From Salvia splendens (taxonomy: Eukaryota > Streptophyta > Magnoliopsida > Lamiales > Lamiaceae): a DNA stretch of 64,000 bases. The stretch's first letter is position 1. Every line of letters begins with the position of its first letter. Positions 15,691 through 25,452 of the stretch are shown in pieces. Position numbers and translations under genes: made by a program. Under the pieces are notes generated by a model. It had not been told where the DNA came from. It ran no database searches and worked only from the letters and a program-made list of their open reading frames with translations. Location: the NCBI RefSeq assembly GCF_004379255.2, contig NC_056033.1, forward strand, positions 19,770,209-19,834,208. The letters are read 5' to 3'.

Positions 15691-16172
15691 GTGGTTCCAA
15701 CCGCGGGAGTCGGAGGGGTGATCGCTGGAGCCGAACATTTTTTTGTAAGAGTAAAAGATTGAGAACTGATAAGAGAATTTAGATGAGAATTGTGTAGTGT
15801 GGTGAGAAATTTTTTGTGTGAAAGTGGGAGTATTTATAGATGAAAATGTGAATTTTGGGGAAAAAAATTGAAAAATAAATTAAAAGTTAGAAGAAAACGG
15901 ATATAATTTATTGGGAAGTGGGAAAAAATATTTTTTTATTTAAAAAAGATTTTTTAAATTAAATTCGATTTTTTTAAAAAAAATTAAAAATGCTAACGGC
16001 TTTGCCGTTGGCCAATCCCGTCGCGCCACGTCAGCCTGCTCAACGGCACGGACGTGTTTGATGCATCGAGCAGCGCCGTGCCAGCGGCAAGAGCACAGCG
16101 GCGGACAGCACAAAGCCGCTCCAGCGGCACGGACGCCATCCGTCCGGGAGAGTAGCGCTGGGGATGCTCTTA

Positions 16173-16727
16173 GATTTAACTTTCAATAAACTAAAATTAA
16201 TTTAGTATTTTTGCGCTCCACTCTTCGAACAAACTTGAGTGCACGCCATTCATCCTCGTTACATTGATTTTTATTTAGAACAGAAATAATTTGAAAAATA
16301 TAAAAAAAGCATCTGGATTTATATGTATATAAGAAGTTCAAAATCGTTATTTTCCATTATTATAGAGTTTATTTTTTTATTCTTATTACGTTATATTAAA
16401 AACAAATTGTCATTTAAAACTGCATCTCAAAGTATATTTGTGATATCTTTATATCTATCTAATTAATATTTTAAATTTTTACTATATACTGTATTACCTA
16501 TCTTCAAGAATAAGACCGTTTCATGATTATAGTATGCATTTGTTATCAAATTAACACATCATACGTGTTAATTGCTATTGTGACAATTTAATGAAACACA
16601 GGCAATAAATATATACCACTCCTATTTTTTAATGTTATTATAATTAAATAAACTTGAATGCATTTCAATTAAACTTAGTGAAGGGTAAGATTGGTATTTC
16701 ATATTAAATACGTGTGCGCTTAGCAAT
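16173..16727. other. AT-rich intergenic DNA
   Basis: No ORF, inverted repeat or RNA gene seen. Confidence 0.5.
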
Positions 16728-16743
16728 TTAGGGAGGGGGTGGT

Positions 16744-16921
16744 TTTTTTTTTTTTTTAAATTAACTTCATATATTTATATCATATATATAAAGGAGGAAA
16801 TTACAAATCAACTCCTATAATAAGGAGGAAAGACAAATTATGCCACCCAGGGTTCGAACTCGAGACCTCCAGGATGGATGCGGTATCCAGCACCCTTTAC
16901 CGCTAGGCCAAGGGGCTTGGA
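16744..16921 (-). mobile_element. tRNA-derived SINE, copy 2 (well preserved)
   Basis: On the minus strand the head reads CCAAGCCCCTTGGCCTAGCG with A-box TGGCCTAGCGG (16910-16900) and B-box GAGTTCGAACC (16861-16851). These are the internal RNA polymerase III promoter of the tRNA ancestor. The 3' end is an A-run (plus-strand T-run near 16744-16757). A perfect 16-bp target duplication TTAGGGAGGGGGTGGT lies at 16728-16743 and 16922-16937. It is not a tRNA gene, because no complete cloverleaf follows the B-box. Confidence 0.9.
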
Positions 16922-16937
16922 TTAGGGAGGGGGTGGT

Positions 16938-17243
16938 GTTGCCTTCCCTACAAAACATTTTGCTTGCTTAGATCTCATTATATAATGCAATATTACAGCA
17001 ACTAAGTCATCACTCAATTTAAAAATAATGAGTCTCTAAATGTAAATGTCAGAGGGAAATTTCTGGGTGCTTGCCTTGAGAATAAATTAATAATCATGCA
17101 CGTGTAACAACGACACTTCGTATCCAGATCAAGTGAAGCATATTCCTTTCTTCAGCAGATGTGGTTCTTCTTTTGCAGATCTTTTTGGTATTTGATTAAT
17201 CATTAATTATACAGATTTGACAAGATAGCTTTACAGACTTGAT
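16938..17243. other. Intergenic DNA
   Basis: No feature recognised between the SINE and the TRIM. Confidence 0.5.
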
Positions 17244-17655
17244 TATTAGAAAATGGGCCACTCACCCCTTAAAAGGCCTCATAAGGGGGAGGGTTATCCA
17301 CACTTATATAGATTAGATGGGATCTTCACCAAGTCGATGTGGGACAGAATTTAGAGAATTTAACACGCCCCCTCACGTGTGGGCCGGAAAGGACATCGGT
17401 CTTCCATCACGTGGGTAGGCAATGCAAGAGAAACCATCATCGATGTGGGCCGGAAAGGACATCGGTCTTCCACTCGTGAGGTAGATAAGAGATAAAGAGA
17501 AAACCATCATCGACTTGAGCCCGCTCTGATACCATATTAGAAATGGGTCACTCACCCCTTAAAAGGCCTCATAAGGGGGAGGGTTATCCACACTTATATA
17601 GATTAGATGTGATCTTCACCAAGTCGATGTGGGACAGAATTTAGAGAATTTAACA
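17244..17655 (-). mobile_element. TRIM, copy 2 (intact)
   Basis: Minus-strand order: 5' LTR 17655-17535, perfect tRNA-iMet primer site TGGTATCAGAGCGGGC (17534-17519), internal part, purine tract CACGTGAGGGGGCG (17379-17366), 3' LTR 17365-17244. The LTRs are 121 and 122 bp and differ at about three positions. A perfect target duplication TTGAT lies at 17239-17243 and 17656-17660. The interior holds a tandem duplication of roughly 75 bp around GGGCCGGAAAGGACATCGGT (about 17383-17520). It has no protein and depends on another element's enzymes. Confidence 0.93.
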
Positions 17656-17660
17656 TTGAT

Positions 17661-18035
17661 CAAAATTACATAGAATAGAAATCAAAGTCAAATTTAATGA
17701 AACGATAAATATAATTATGAAGGAAATAATCTCTCTTTTCCACTTAAATGGCTAATTTTTTTTATATGTTTCAATTACTATATATTTCCTATGTTCCTAA
17801 TGAAGATATTTCTTTCCAACACTGAAATTAAGAAAAATATGTATATGTATTTAATAAAAATATAACAAAGTAGAAGCGGCGAAAAATAGAGATAATAAAG
17901 TATAAGAGAGAGAAAAGTAAGAGTGAGAAAATGTGTTTCTTTTCTATCTTAAGCGCGGGAAATGAACGACACACAAATGAAAACCTGGATTACTAATAAT
18001 TTTGGATTTGGATGGATAGTGCAATATTACTTCTG
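17661..18035. other. AT-rich intergenic DNA
   Basis: Nothing recognised; A/T-rich with some purine runs near 17880-17940. Confidence 0.45.
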
Positions 18036-18557
18036 TAGTTGCTGCTCGTAATATTCCAATATAAGCTTATATTAAATTGTGAGTTCATTGGGCCCAATAT
18101 TTGACTTAATATAAATAGGAGAATAAAGGAGACAGAAAATACACTTATTTTTTTGTCAAAATTTTCATCCCTCTCCTCTCTCTCATAGGGGACGATTTTT
18201 CTCCCCTTTCATACTCCGTAAGGGAATTCTGTTTTCTTTACTTAAGTCATAGTATTCTGGTGAGATCAACCCACACTGATATCAGCATACAGTCCGGGAA
18301 CCAGTCAGAAGATCTGTGGTCTAGTACTCAAGATCTTCACGTGGAGAAGGCGCGAGCTATCTTCGATTCTTTGGAGAATCCTCAAGGTAAAATGACTAAT
18401 CTATAGAAAAGCATGTTTTATGTTTCAATTACACTTAAAACATGATTTAATTCAAGTTATGAGGATGATACATGTGATAATTGCGCGAATAGATTTTGTC
18501 AAAATAATCTGCTAAATAGATCAGAATTATTATGTAATATATACGTGTGCTTCCGCT
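18036..18557 (+). repeat. Probable copia-type LTR fragment
   Basis: The block contains a TATA-like AATATAAATAGG at about 18109, a CT-rich start region, and ends with CGTGTGCTTCCGCTGCC. From memory this last phrase resembles the 3' end of some plant copia LTRs. No primer site or partner LTR is present. It abuts the truncated end of the Athila gag at about 18560. The identification is by general resemblance only, and the left border is a guess. Confidence 0.35.
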
Positions 18558-18604
18558 GCCAACCCCTTCATCACTTACTCCTGCGGAACCGGTTGATTGC
18601 TTTT

Positions 18605-19490
18605 CTACATAGCTGCCAATATCGCCTTCTCCAGTTTATCCATTCGGGCCTCCATTCTCTCCTCTGCCGTATCAGCAGTTGTGTTAGCCGCCACTCGCCT
18701 CAATATCGTGGCCCTTGGTGTATCATATGCTTTCTTGGCATTGATCAGCCTATCGAGCACCCTCTTGGCTTCACTCACCTTCAACTTAGAGAAATTACCA
18801 CCGCTTGAGGAGTTCATGAGATCCTTACTCTTTGGGGTTAAACCTTCAGCTTCCACCATGTGATTGTTTCGGCATGCATCAAGCAACCCCTTCAATCTCC
18901 CTCCATATTGACTTAAAGTCTCATCGCTATCCTGATGGGCTCCCTGTATCTCCTTCTTCAAAGCATTCATCTTTGTGGATGGAAAGAAATAATCCAAGAA
19001 AATTGATCGGAACTCTGCCCATGTCCTTATAGATCTCGGGGGTAGCCTCATGAACCAAGTATCCACCTTCCCTTGCAGTGCGAAAGGAATAGCTCGCTGC
19101 CTATAGTCTTCCTCACTGGATCCAGCTGGTCGCTTTTGTATTCCACAGAGTTTGCAGGACTCGTGTAAGAATGTATAAGGGTAAGGGTTATCTACTCTTC
19201 TCCCGTAGAAATGCGGCATGACGGGGTTACCACGATGGCTTGAGTTGGCTCACCACTCAAGTGGGCATTGAGAAATCCAATCTCAGGATCATCATCCACT
19301 ATAGCAGCCATTGGGACGGGTATTTCCTCTGTAACAACTTCCTCATTTAGGTCAGTAAATGGGAGTCTATCCTCCTCCCCCTGTGTTCTTCTGTGTTCAA
19401 CCCAGATCTGGTGGTCACAGGGTTTGCTGCTTCTCTGATTCTCCAATTAGCCTCTGTATCCCTCCAGTTAACTGTGTTGTTCCAGCGTCC
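18605..19490 (-). pseudogene. Athila gag, frameshifted
   Basis: Three minus-strand frames carry one gag in order. The first has NPVTTRSGLNTEEHRG near 19420. The second (about 19390-19192) contains LNEEVVTEEIPVP. The third (19219-18605) is the capsid domain, HFYGRRVDNPYPYTFLHE to KLKVSEAKRVLDRLINAK. The capsid part is open for 204 codons. Two frameshifts break the N-terminal half, and the C-terminus with zinc knuckle is lost at the truncation near 18560. The product would form the retrotransposon particle. Confidence 0.8.
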
Positions 19491-19608
19491 AAAATTCGGG
19501 CCTCGGAACATAAATTGAAAAAGAAAATAAAGGAAATCAAAATATATACACCAGTATCTCAAACACATGCACATAAAAACACCATCCATCCCCGACAACG
19601 TCGCCATT

Positions 19609-21098
19609 TGAGAGCTATTCTTTTCGGACACGAGTGTTTTCAAGTTTACGCATGAGTAAAACATATAAGGATCGCGCACTTGATCAAGGCAAACTAGTGA
19701 CTCGTCGTTGTTTGCGCAACCAGAGAGACTCATGCTTTCAAAACCTTAACCACAATACTATTAACTAGTTAAAGGAAGTAAAGGTCGAATCCCACAAGAC
19801 AGAGGCGTATTGAGTTGTGTTTGGGACATTTGGGAGGTTTCGGCTGCTGCCACGCTTTTAAGTGGGTTAAGTTTTACTTTTAGATACTGAAACCGATCAA
19901 CTAAACTAGACAGGTTTAAAACAACACATAACCAACTGATAAACTCATTTAAAAAGTACGAGTGCGAAAAGTAATCGGGACCACTAAAAAGAAACTACGC
20001 ACTACCGAAAAGCAGCTTCGATGAAAAAGGTGACAGAGACGGTTACTCTAACTAACTACGGCCTTCTTCTACGACCAACAAAAGCAAATTAGCTAAGCTT
20101 CCATGGTAGATCCAAATAGAGTATTAACAACAAACAAACTAGAAAACAAATCTGAGAAAGATCCATGCAATTCAGACGTACAGAAAATAGATCAACAGAG
20201 AGACACTCCAACTCCATGTAACCAACATCTTAAACTCAGATCCAGATGTAAACAAACAAATCCAAAGAGATTCAAACGCTAAACTCAAATCTAGATTATC
20301 AACAAAGATCGAACAGAATCAAACTCAAATATAACAAGCTCCAACTAAAAAAACATCAGATCTGAACCAACTCTAAAAAAAAACTTCATTCCACATAAAA
20401 TCTTCGGCAATCTCAACTTAATTCTAGAATTTCAAACTCAGATCCAAAGATCGAGCAACAAAACAGGAGCTAACTAAGGGAAAAATAGCAAACAACTACG
20501 GGTTTCGAAAATTATCCAGAAAAGTAGACTGAAAACAGAGTAACAATGTTTCGACCCCTTGGGGTTTAAGAAAACACAAATAGATGAAGGATTTCTTCAA
20601 AGATTCATCTCCCTTCTTCCTACATGAGGAAAAAGAGAGGGATGAGGTGGTAGGATGTCTACTCCAGTCGCTGCTACCCTCCTTGCTCAATACTATCTAC
20701 GGCCTAAGTATATAAGAGAATGTAGAGTGTTGAGTGATCGATGATGATTTCTTCTTCATGTCATCCTCTATTTATAGGACGGCTTAGGCACCAATCCCTA
20801 GGGAAAGATTCCCCTGAATTGGCATTAATGCCCTTGCTAAGAGGGACGTTCCTTGTTTCTCTCTCCTCTGACTCATCATCTCATATCTTCATGGAGTTGG
20901 CTCATCTTGATCAACTCACTAATCTGCCAAGCTCAGTTGTCCAATTGTCTCCAACTGATCAGTTTGTCTTCAGTTCTGGCCAATTTTCCGCTTCTTTTCC
21001 GAATTCATCAGGTTGCTTCTACACTTGGCCACTCCAACACATTTCAGCTCCTGCGCACTTAAACGACTACTTTTTCCACCCTTAGTGCCACCCTATCA
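19609..21098 (-). repeat. Athila 5' LTR (1490 bp)
   Basis: The minus-strand LTR begins TGATAGGGTGGCACTAAG and ends AGCTCTCA, two bases before the primer site. The interior contains many short GATC-containing repeats (AGATCCAAA, CAGATCC) at 20100-20460. There is no partner copy, so the outer border is set by the TG end. Confidence 0.7.
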
Positions 21099-21395
21099 AG
21101 GGGCTACTGGAGAGACTAGCCCAGAATGCTGATGCCCAAACAAAGATGCAGACAACCCAGTTGGAGTTGCAAATAAAACATCAGAAGGATGTTAGAGCGG
21201 AGGTCTACTCAGTCCGGGAGATGGTGTCCCTGATGGCCAAGCATCTAGTCCCGCAAAGGCAAGGTGCATCCCCATCCACAACATAAGGCGCCAGCAGCAG
21301 AAGGCCGCTTAGAAGCAATGAATCGGACCCTAGAACCACTGACTCCATAAAGATTCGGCTAAGGACATGACCACTCCCCTAACCAAGTATTTTAA
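21099..21395 (+). pseudogene. Gag-like coiled-coil fragment
   Basis: A plus-strand frame from about 21105 to 21286 reads LLERLAQNADAQTKMQTTQL and ends in a stop after VPQRQGASPSTT. It resembles the heptad-rich C-terminal part of gypsy-type gag proteins. It lies between the Athila LTR and the T1 LTR and is probably the remnant of an older element into which both inserted. Confidence 0.45.
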
Positions 21396-24300
21396 TGTCA
21401 CGGCCGCCCTTACTAAGGATAGCAAGGACGGAGAAATCGCGACCAAGGGGAGAGACTAAGAAGCGGGGAAGAAATGGAGGACACAATAAAAGATGACACT
21501 TAATGCAAGAATCTAATTAACTCCCAAAAGAACATTTGTTTTCGTCTACAAAAAAAAACATTTTAGTTTAACGAAATAAGCAGCGGCTTAAAGTCTCTAA
21601 GCATTTAACATAATAAAGGACGACATTTAATATGAACAACCCAATTAACTTCAAAAAGAAAATATTTTAGTTTATTGAAAGGTTAAGCAACGGATTTCAG
21701 TCTCAAGATACCTAAAGTCATAAAACATTATTAAATAGTGCGGAAGACTTCTAGCAATTTATTTCAAACATGGCAGCGGAAAAACAAGTATCAAAGAGAG
21801 TCTGGGATGACGCCCATGTATGAAGACACGACGCATCCGGGAAATCCCTAAAGCTCACTCAACATCCGCTGCAACATCCCGCTCAACCTGCACATAGGGA
21901 AAACATATGCAGGGCTGAGTACTTGTTGTACTCAATGGGCTCATGCCGAAAACATTTTAGAACAGTTACGTCATCCATACCAGTGAACTCGAGCTTTACA
22001 AGTAGTTAAGAAATATCATCGAGAACACAAAAACATTTCATAGCCTGGCCAGGCAAACAATCTCCCCACTTTCTTAACAATCCAACAATCACATCATCTT
22101 TCCACAGTGCGGTGAAAGTGTGGCCACACTATTTGCCACGAGACCGGCCGACTAGCAAGGACGGCTCCCGATCCCACCAGTGTACACAGCCTGATAGGGT
22201 ACTCAGACCCGAATTCGTTTCACACATAGCCATATAGCCTAACGGAGTAAACTCAGACGAACTAGGCATCAGGCACACAATCTCAAACAAAACAATCCAT
22301 GGCATGACATAACGCTTTAAACCACCCTTATAGCTCCACAATCATACTTTGGAAAAATAAAAGAGTTTAGTTAAAGAAAGCCCACCTCGCTTGCTTAGAC
22401 AACAAAATACACAACTCAAAAGCAACCCTCGTTCCTTGTGCTCACGTACGCACAACAACCCTTGTCAACACCACAACACAATCAGCCTTCCATCAATACA
22501 ATTTATCATGCATGTTCTATCGTTCCTTTCATCGTTTTCTTAAATTACCCATCCCAAACGTTCACCAACATAAGGAAACACACCATAGTATACCTCAACG
22601 TATAAAACATAACCACGCCATAAGATACGTTCCTTAATCACACATGCATCATGTAATTCATTCAAACTTGACAACAAGTATTATTTTAACATGACAGAAA
22701 TCTGGTAGAACTGCGCAGTCGTTTTGTAAAAATCATTAAAAGTCCATCCGACCTCCGTTGGGGCTGAAATTTTACCAAAACATAGTAGACACATCAAAGA
22801 TCATCCAGTTAAAATTTCACATCAAAATCACATCTTTAGGTTGGTAAAATAAAAAAAACGAAACTCACTGGACGAGAATACAATTTCTGACAGAACTGCG
22901 CAGTTAACTTTAAAAATTCATTAAAAATTCATCTTTCGACAAACGAGGCTGAGATTTATACACAACACAGAAGACATCTCAAATTTACTCAGTTAAAAAT
23001 TCGCGCCAAAATAAGATCGTTTGGTTGGTCAAACACACGTCGAAATCTACTGTACGAACACCACAATTTTCATGCTTCACAAATTCGAATTAGGGTTTAT
23101 CTATTCATTCATCCAAACACATATATCCATACTTCCAACACATAATCATGCTTCAAAAAGATCTCACAACCATGTTCTCATATATTCACATATCATTCGC
23201 TAACGAATCATCCACAAGTTCATTCATCCACATCAATAAACGCATACACATATATTTTCTCATGTAACCCTCAATCCCAACCGATTAACTTTGAGATCTA
23301 TGATCTCTACACTCACTATATGCATTAGGGAATCAAGAACAAGGATTCAATGGAAAGGATGAGGAAAAGAATTCAATTATACTTTCTTGATCAAAACAAA
23401 CAGTAGAAATGATAATTGATGCGATTCTTCGGTGAATCTTGAAGTTCCAACTCCAAATTGATGCAAGAACAAAGGGTTGATGAAGGATTTTTGGAGAGGA
23501 TGAAGAGAGGGAGAAGGAGCATATGGTATGAAGAGAAGAGAGGGGAGGCGTGAGTTTTTGGTGGCTAGGGTTAGGTTATTTTAAATTTATAGTCTAGGTT
23601 TAATCCTACACTCAAATAAAATAATTAAATTGTGGGGGAAATAAAATAAATAGGGCTATCAAAATGGATATCGGGTATTGGATACCTGATACCCGAACTC
23701 GAAAAATCGGGTAATTGGATACCCGATACCCGAAAAATCGGGTTTCGGGTCGGGATCGGGTATTGGGTTATTGAGATTTTCGGGTATCGGGTTACCCGAT
23801 ACCCGATCGGGTAATACCCGAAAACCTGAAATATATATAATTTTATGTTGGTGAATGTATTTTGGTACAAAATAGAGTCGGCTGATCTTGTTTACAAAAA
23901 AGAAAGAGTATTTGTTTCTTCTGTTTCAGCTTCAGCTGCAAAGAAAGAGTTTTTTGGTGTATGAATTTGGAGATGTTCTAGGGATTTATGTTGCACTTAG
24001 TATATAATTTCATTGTAAACAGCTGATGATTTTTGCATTTTTTCTTTGTAGTGGTGATTAGAGTCACATCCAGTTAATGACTGTTTAATTGATTTCATTA
24101 CTAAATTTAAGGGGTGTAGTTAGTTTGAAGTTAAAGAAAAAGAAAAAATGATTTGAGCTTAATCGATTCATAACTAAAAAGATGAAATTAAATTTTTTTA
24201 ATAGGGTATCCGGGTACCCGATTTTTCGGGACTGGATACCCGAATCGGGTATCCGGGTACCCGAAATCATTTTCGGATCGGGTATCGGGTAGTAAAATTT

Positions 24301-25408
24301 GGGATTTTCGGGATCGGGTACCCAAAAATTTCGGGTCGGGTACCCGATTTGACAGCCCTAAAAATAAAATCCCACAATTAAAATGAAAGTAGGCGTGTGT
24401 TTTGAGGGGAGGGAAATTTCAAAATTTGCTATTTAATTAGCAAGGAATTGATTTGGTATTTACTTGGAGAGAAATATATTCACAACTTAGGTAATAAAAC
24501 AATGAGTATTTCATAAGCAAGGGAACAAAATAAATTAAATCTCCAAGTAGGAAATAAAAAGGGGGCGTGTATTTTTGAAGCATGGAAGGAAAAAATATTT
24601 AAATCATCAATTAAATAGGAATAGGATTTAAATTTGGTAATTTTTTTGTTTTATAGGAAAAGATTCCCATAAAATAGGTAACAAATAAATTAATTTCCAC
24701 AAGGCAAATAAAGGCATATGGGCGTGTAGGATGGAGAACAAAATAAAAGGAAAATATTCATATCCCCAATGGATTAGACATACGTATTAATTTGGCACTT
24801 ATTTGAATAGAAGGAATTTCACAAAATAGGAAACAAATATATTTTCTTCCACAATAAGGGAGGGCCGAAAATTGGCTTTAATCTCCACAAGGAAATAATT
24901 CAAATATTAATTTAATTAGGGCGAGGAAACAAAATGTGGCATGATTTAATTGGATTTGAAATAAAAGAAGGGAATCAACAAGGCACCAATTAAATCAAAG
25001 AAAAGAATTCATCCTCCTAATTAGAATAGAGGATTTTCGAAAACACACAAGATTAGGCTATGATTCAAATTTCAGGTAGCACAAATTAGGGATAATTCGA
25101 TTTGGATTTAATTTGAATAAATATCCCAAAACAATTAATTAAATCCAAGAAGAAAATATTTATTCCAATAATTGAAGGGGCTAAAAATTCCCAATGAATT
25201 TGGCTAGAACAAAATGCATGATCTCATTTAATTATTTCCCCACATTGGAAAATATAAAGTATATAACATTTCATTCCATATCACTCAAGACAATTTATTT
25301 CACATAATCAACACAATCACATAGGAACAAATAAATTTCATAAAGAAAAAATTTCCACTCGACATCCATATTAAAACAAAAAGTCGCAGGAATTTTTGGG
25401 ATGCTACA
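21396..25408 (-). repeat. T1 3' LTR (4013 bp including a 710-bp MITE)
   Basis: On the plus strand it begins TGTCACGGCCGCCC and ends GGGATGCTACA. It matches 49769-52645 along its length apart from the hAT MITE at 23651-24360 and segments present only here, the largest at about 22498-22859 (about 360 bp) and a smaller one near 25333-25390. A TATAAATTT box lies on the minus strand near 23585-23593. Confidence 0.9.
23651..24360. mobile_element. hAT-like MITE built of GGGTACCCGATA-type repeats
   Basis: The ends TAGGGCTATCAAA and TTTGACAGCCCTA are inverted repeats. A perfect 8-bp target duplication AAAATAAA lies at 23643-23650 and 24361-24368, the hAT signature. The sister LTR has the empty site near 51660. 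Both subtermini consist of dense GGGTATCGGGTA/TACCCGATACCCGA repeats, which produce the spurious Pro/Ile/Tyr-rich ORFs here. No transposase. Confidence 0.9.
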
Positions 25409-25452
25409 TCCTTCCCCTCTTAACAGAAATTTCATCCCGAAATTTGATCGTC
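25409..25452 (-). other. T1 polypurine tract and 3' untranslated stub
   Basis: The minus strand reads AAATTTCGGGATGAAATTTC then a purine-rich GTTAAGAGGGGAAGGA directly before the LTR start TGTAGCATCC. This is where plus-strand DNA synthesis is primed. The inverted repeat AAATTTCG/TGAAATTT recurs before the LTRs of T1', T2 and T3. Confidence 0.8.

Larger units (their letters stand above)
14555..16169 (-). mobile_element. Second PIF/Harbinger relic (ORF1 type)
   Basis: The right end GCGCTGGGGATGCTC is followed by TTA (16170-16172), as in Harbinger elements, and the subterminus 16000-16150 is GC-rich. The minus strand encodes a broken ORF1. The left terminus was not identified, so the start given is approximate. 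An alternative is that this and 12378-14349 were once one two-gene element, but the paired 15-bp ends and TTA sites at 12378 and 14349 argue for separate units. Confidence 0.65.
18560..21098 (-). mobile_element. Athila-type Ty3/gypsy element, 5' part only
   Basis: Minus-strand order: 5' LTR 21098-19609, primer site TGGCGACGTTGTCGGGGA (19606-19589, tRNA-Asp type as in Athila), then gag to about 18560 where the element is cut. Protease, polymerase and the 3' LTR are absent. Confidence 0.8.

Noticed and set aside
16744..16921. Possible tRNA gene on the minus strand
   Set aside because: A- and B-boxes are present, but there is no complete cloverleaf or anticodon arm, and a poly(A) tail and target duplications show a SINE.
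23625..23870. Ile/Pro/Tyr-rich ORF
   Set aside because: Produced by the TACCCGATACCC repeats of the hAT-like MITE.
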